From the NCBI GenBank assembly GCA_000715855.1, contig KL571210.1, forward strand, positions 24,107 through 37,864: 13,758 bases of DNA. The letters are read 5' to 3'. Source of the DNA: Actinoplanes liguriensis (GTDB lineage Bacteria > Actinomycetota > Actinomycetes > Mycobacteriales > Micromonosporaceae). Shown one piece after another: positions 13,669 through 13,758 of this stretch. Under the pieces are notes generated by a model. That model did not search any database and had not been told where the DNA came from. It saw nothing but the letters and a program-made list of their open reading frames with translations. Both the position numbers and the translations under genes were made by a program. Every line of letters starts with the position of its first letter. Within the stretch, counting starts at the first letter, position 1.

Positions 13669-13758
13669 ATGACTTCGCTCCCGAACGTCTGGGCGACCCG
13701 GGTGGTGGCGATCACCGGCGCCAGCAGTGGCATCGGCGAGGCGACCGCCCGTGAGCTC
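13669..13758 (+). CDS. Short-chain dehydrogenase/reductase, cut by the window edge
   Basis: Only the first 30 codons are present. ATG 13669 has GAGGAG eight bases upstream. The reading MTSLPNVWATRVVAITGASS continues with GIGEATAREL, giving the classical SDR cofactor motif TGASSGIG at residues 16-23 followed by the first helix. Catalytic residues lie outside the window. It is divergent from the TetR gene and preceded by its paired operators, so it is probably the regulated target. Confidence 0.88.
   Translation, partial: MTSLPNVWATRVVAITGASSGIGEATAREL

Overview
The window is high-GC DNA with strong third-position G/C bias, many GTG starts and small divergently arranged regulator/enzyme pairs. 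This suggests an actinomycete, possibly a Micromonosporaceae/Actinoplanes-type soil bacterium (the family-level guess is weak). A mycothiol-dependent maleylpyruvate isomerase/DinB-type protein and an F420-reductase-family oxidoreductase fit that picture. There are no tRNA or rRNA genes, CRISPR arrays, insertion sequences or phage genes. The left edge is a contig end: bases 1-15 match the Tn5/Nextera mosaic-end adapter, so the first gene is cut by library sequence.

Layout, left to right. (1) 16-660, minus: N-terminal part of an NTF2-like plus thioredoxin/redoxin-fold protein, with an inverted-repeat operator candidate just upstream. (2) 661-1192: a 532-base non-coding stretch with three inverted repeats, then a PaaX-family regulator (1193-2008, plus). 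(3) 2112-2738, minus: secreted or membrane-anchored lysozyme-like/lytic transglycosylase protein. (4) 2800-4665, minus: a 621-residue fusion of a quinone-oxidoreductase-type MDR dehydrogenase with an HSL-type alpha/beta hydrolase. It is divergent from a TetR regulator (4759-5391) followed by an F420-reductase-family gene that a 20-bp tandem duplication has put out of frame. (5) 6148-6627, minus: MarR regulator, divergent from a coupled pair of MDMPI/DinB-like and SRPBCC genes (6710-7800). (6) A UlaG-like metallo-beta-lactamase-fold hydrolase (minus) and a small two-helix membrane protein (plus). (7) TetR regulator (minus) divergent from a retinol-dehydrogenase-like SDR (plus), sharing a promoter/operator region. 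(8) MarR regulator and a catalytically degenerate SDR, both minus, separated by a strong hairpin terminator. (9) TetR regulator (minus) divergent from another SDR cut by the right edge, with two near-perfect 18-20 bp operators between them.

The recurring theme is local control. Four regulators (three TetR, one MarR) are each transcribed away from a redox or detoxification enzyme, and every such gap holds a symmetric operator candidate. This reads as a cluster of small-molecule-responsive detoxification or catabolic modules (ketone/quinone reduction, ester hydrolysis, SDR carbonyl chemistry) rather than one dedicated pathway. I found no convincing new defence or mobile system. The most informative oddities are the MDR-hydrolase fusion, the frameshifting tandem duplication, the SDR without its catalytic residues, and the adapter remnant.
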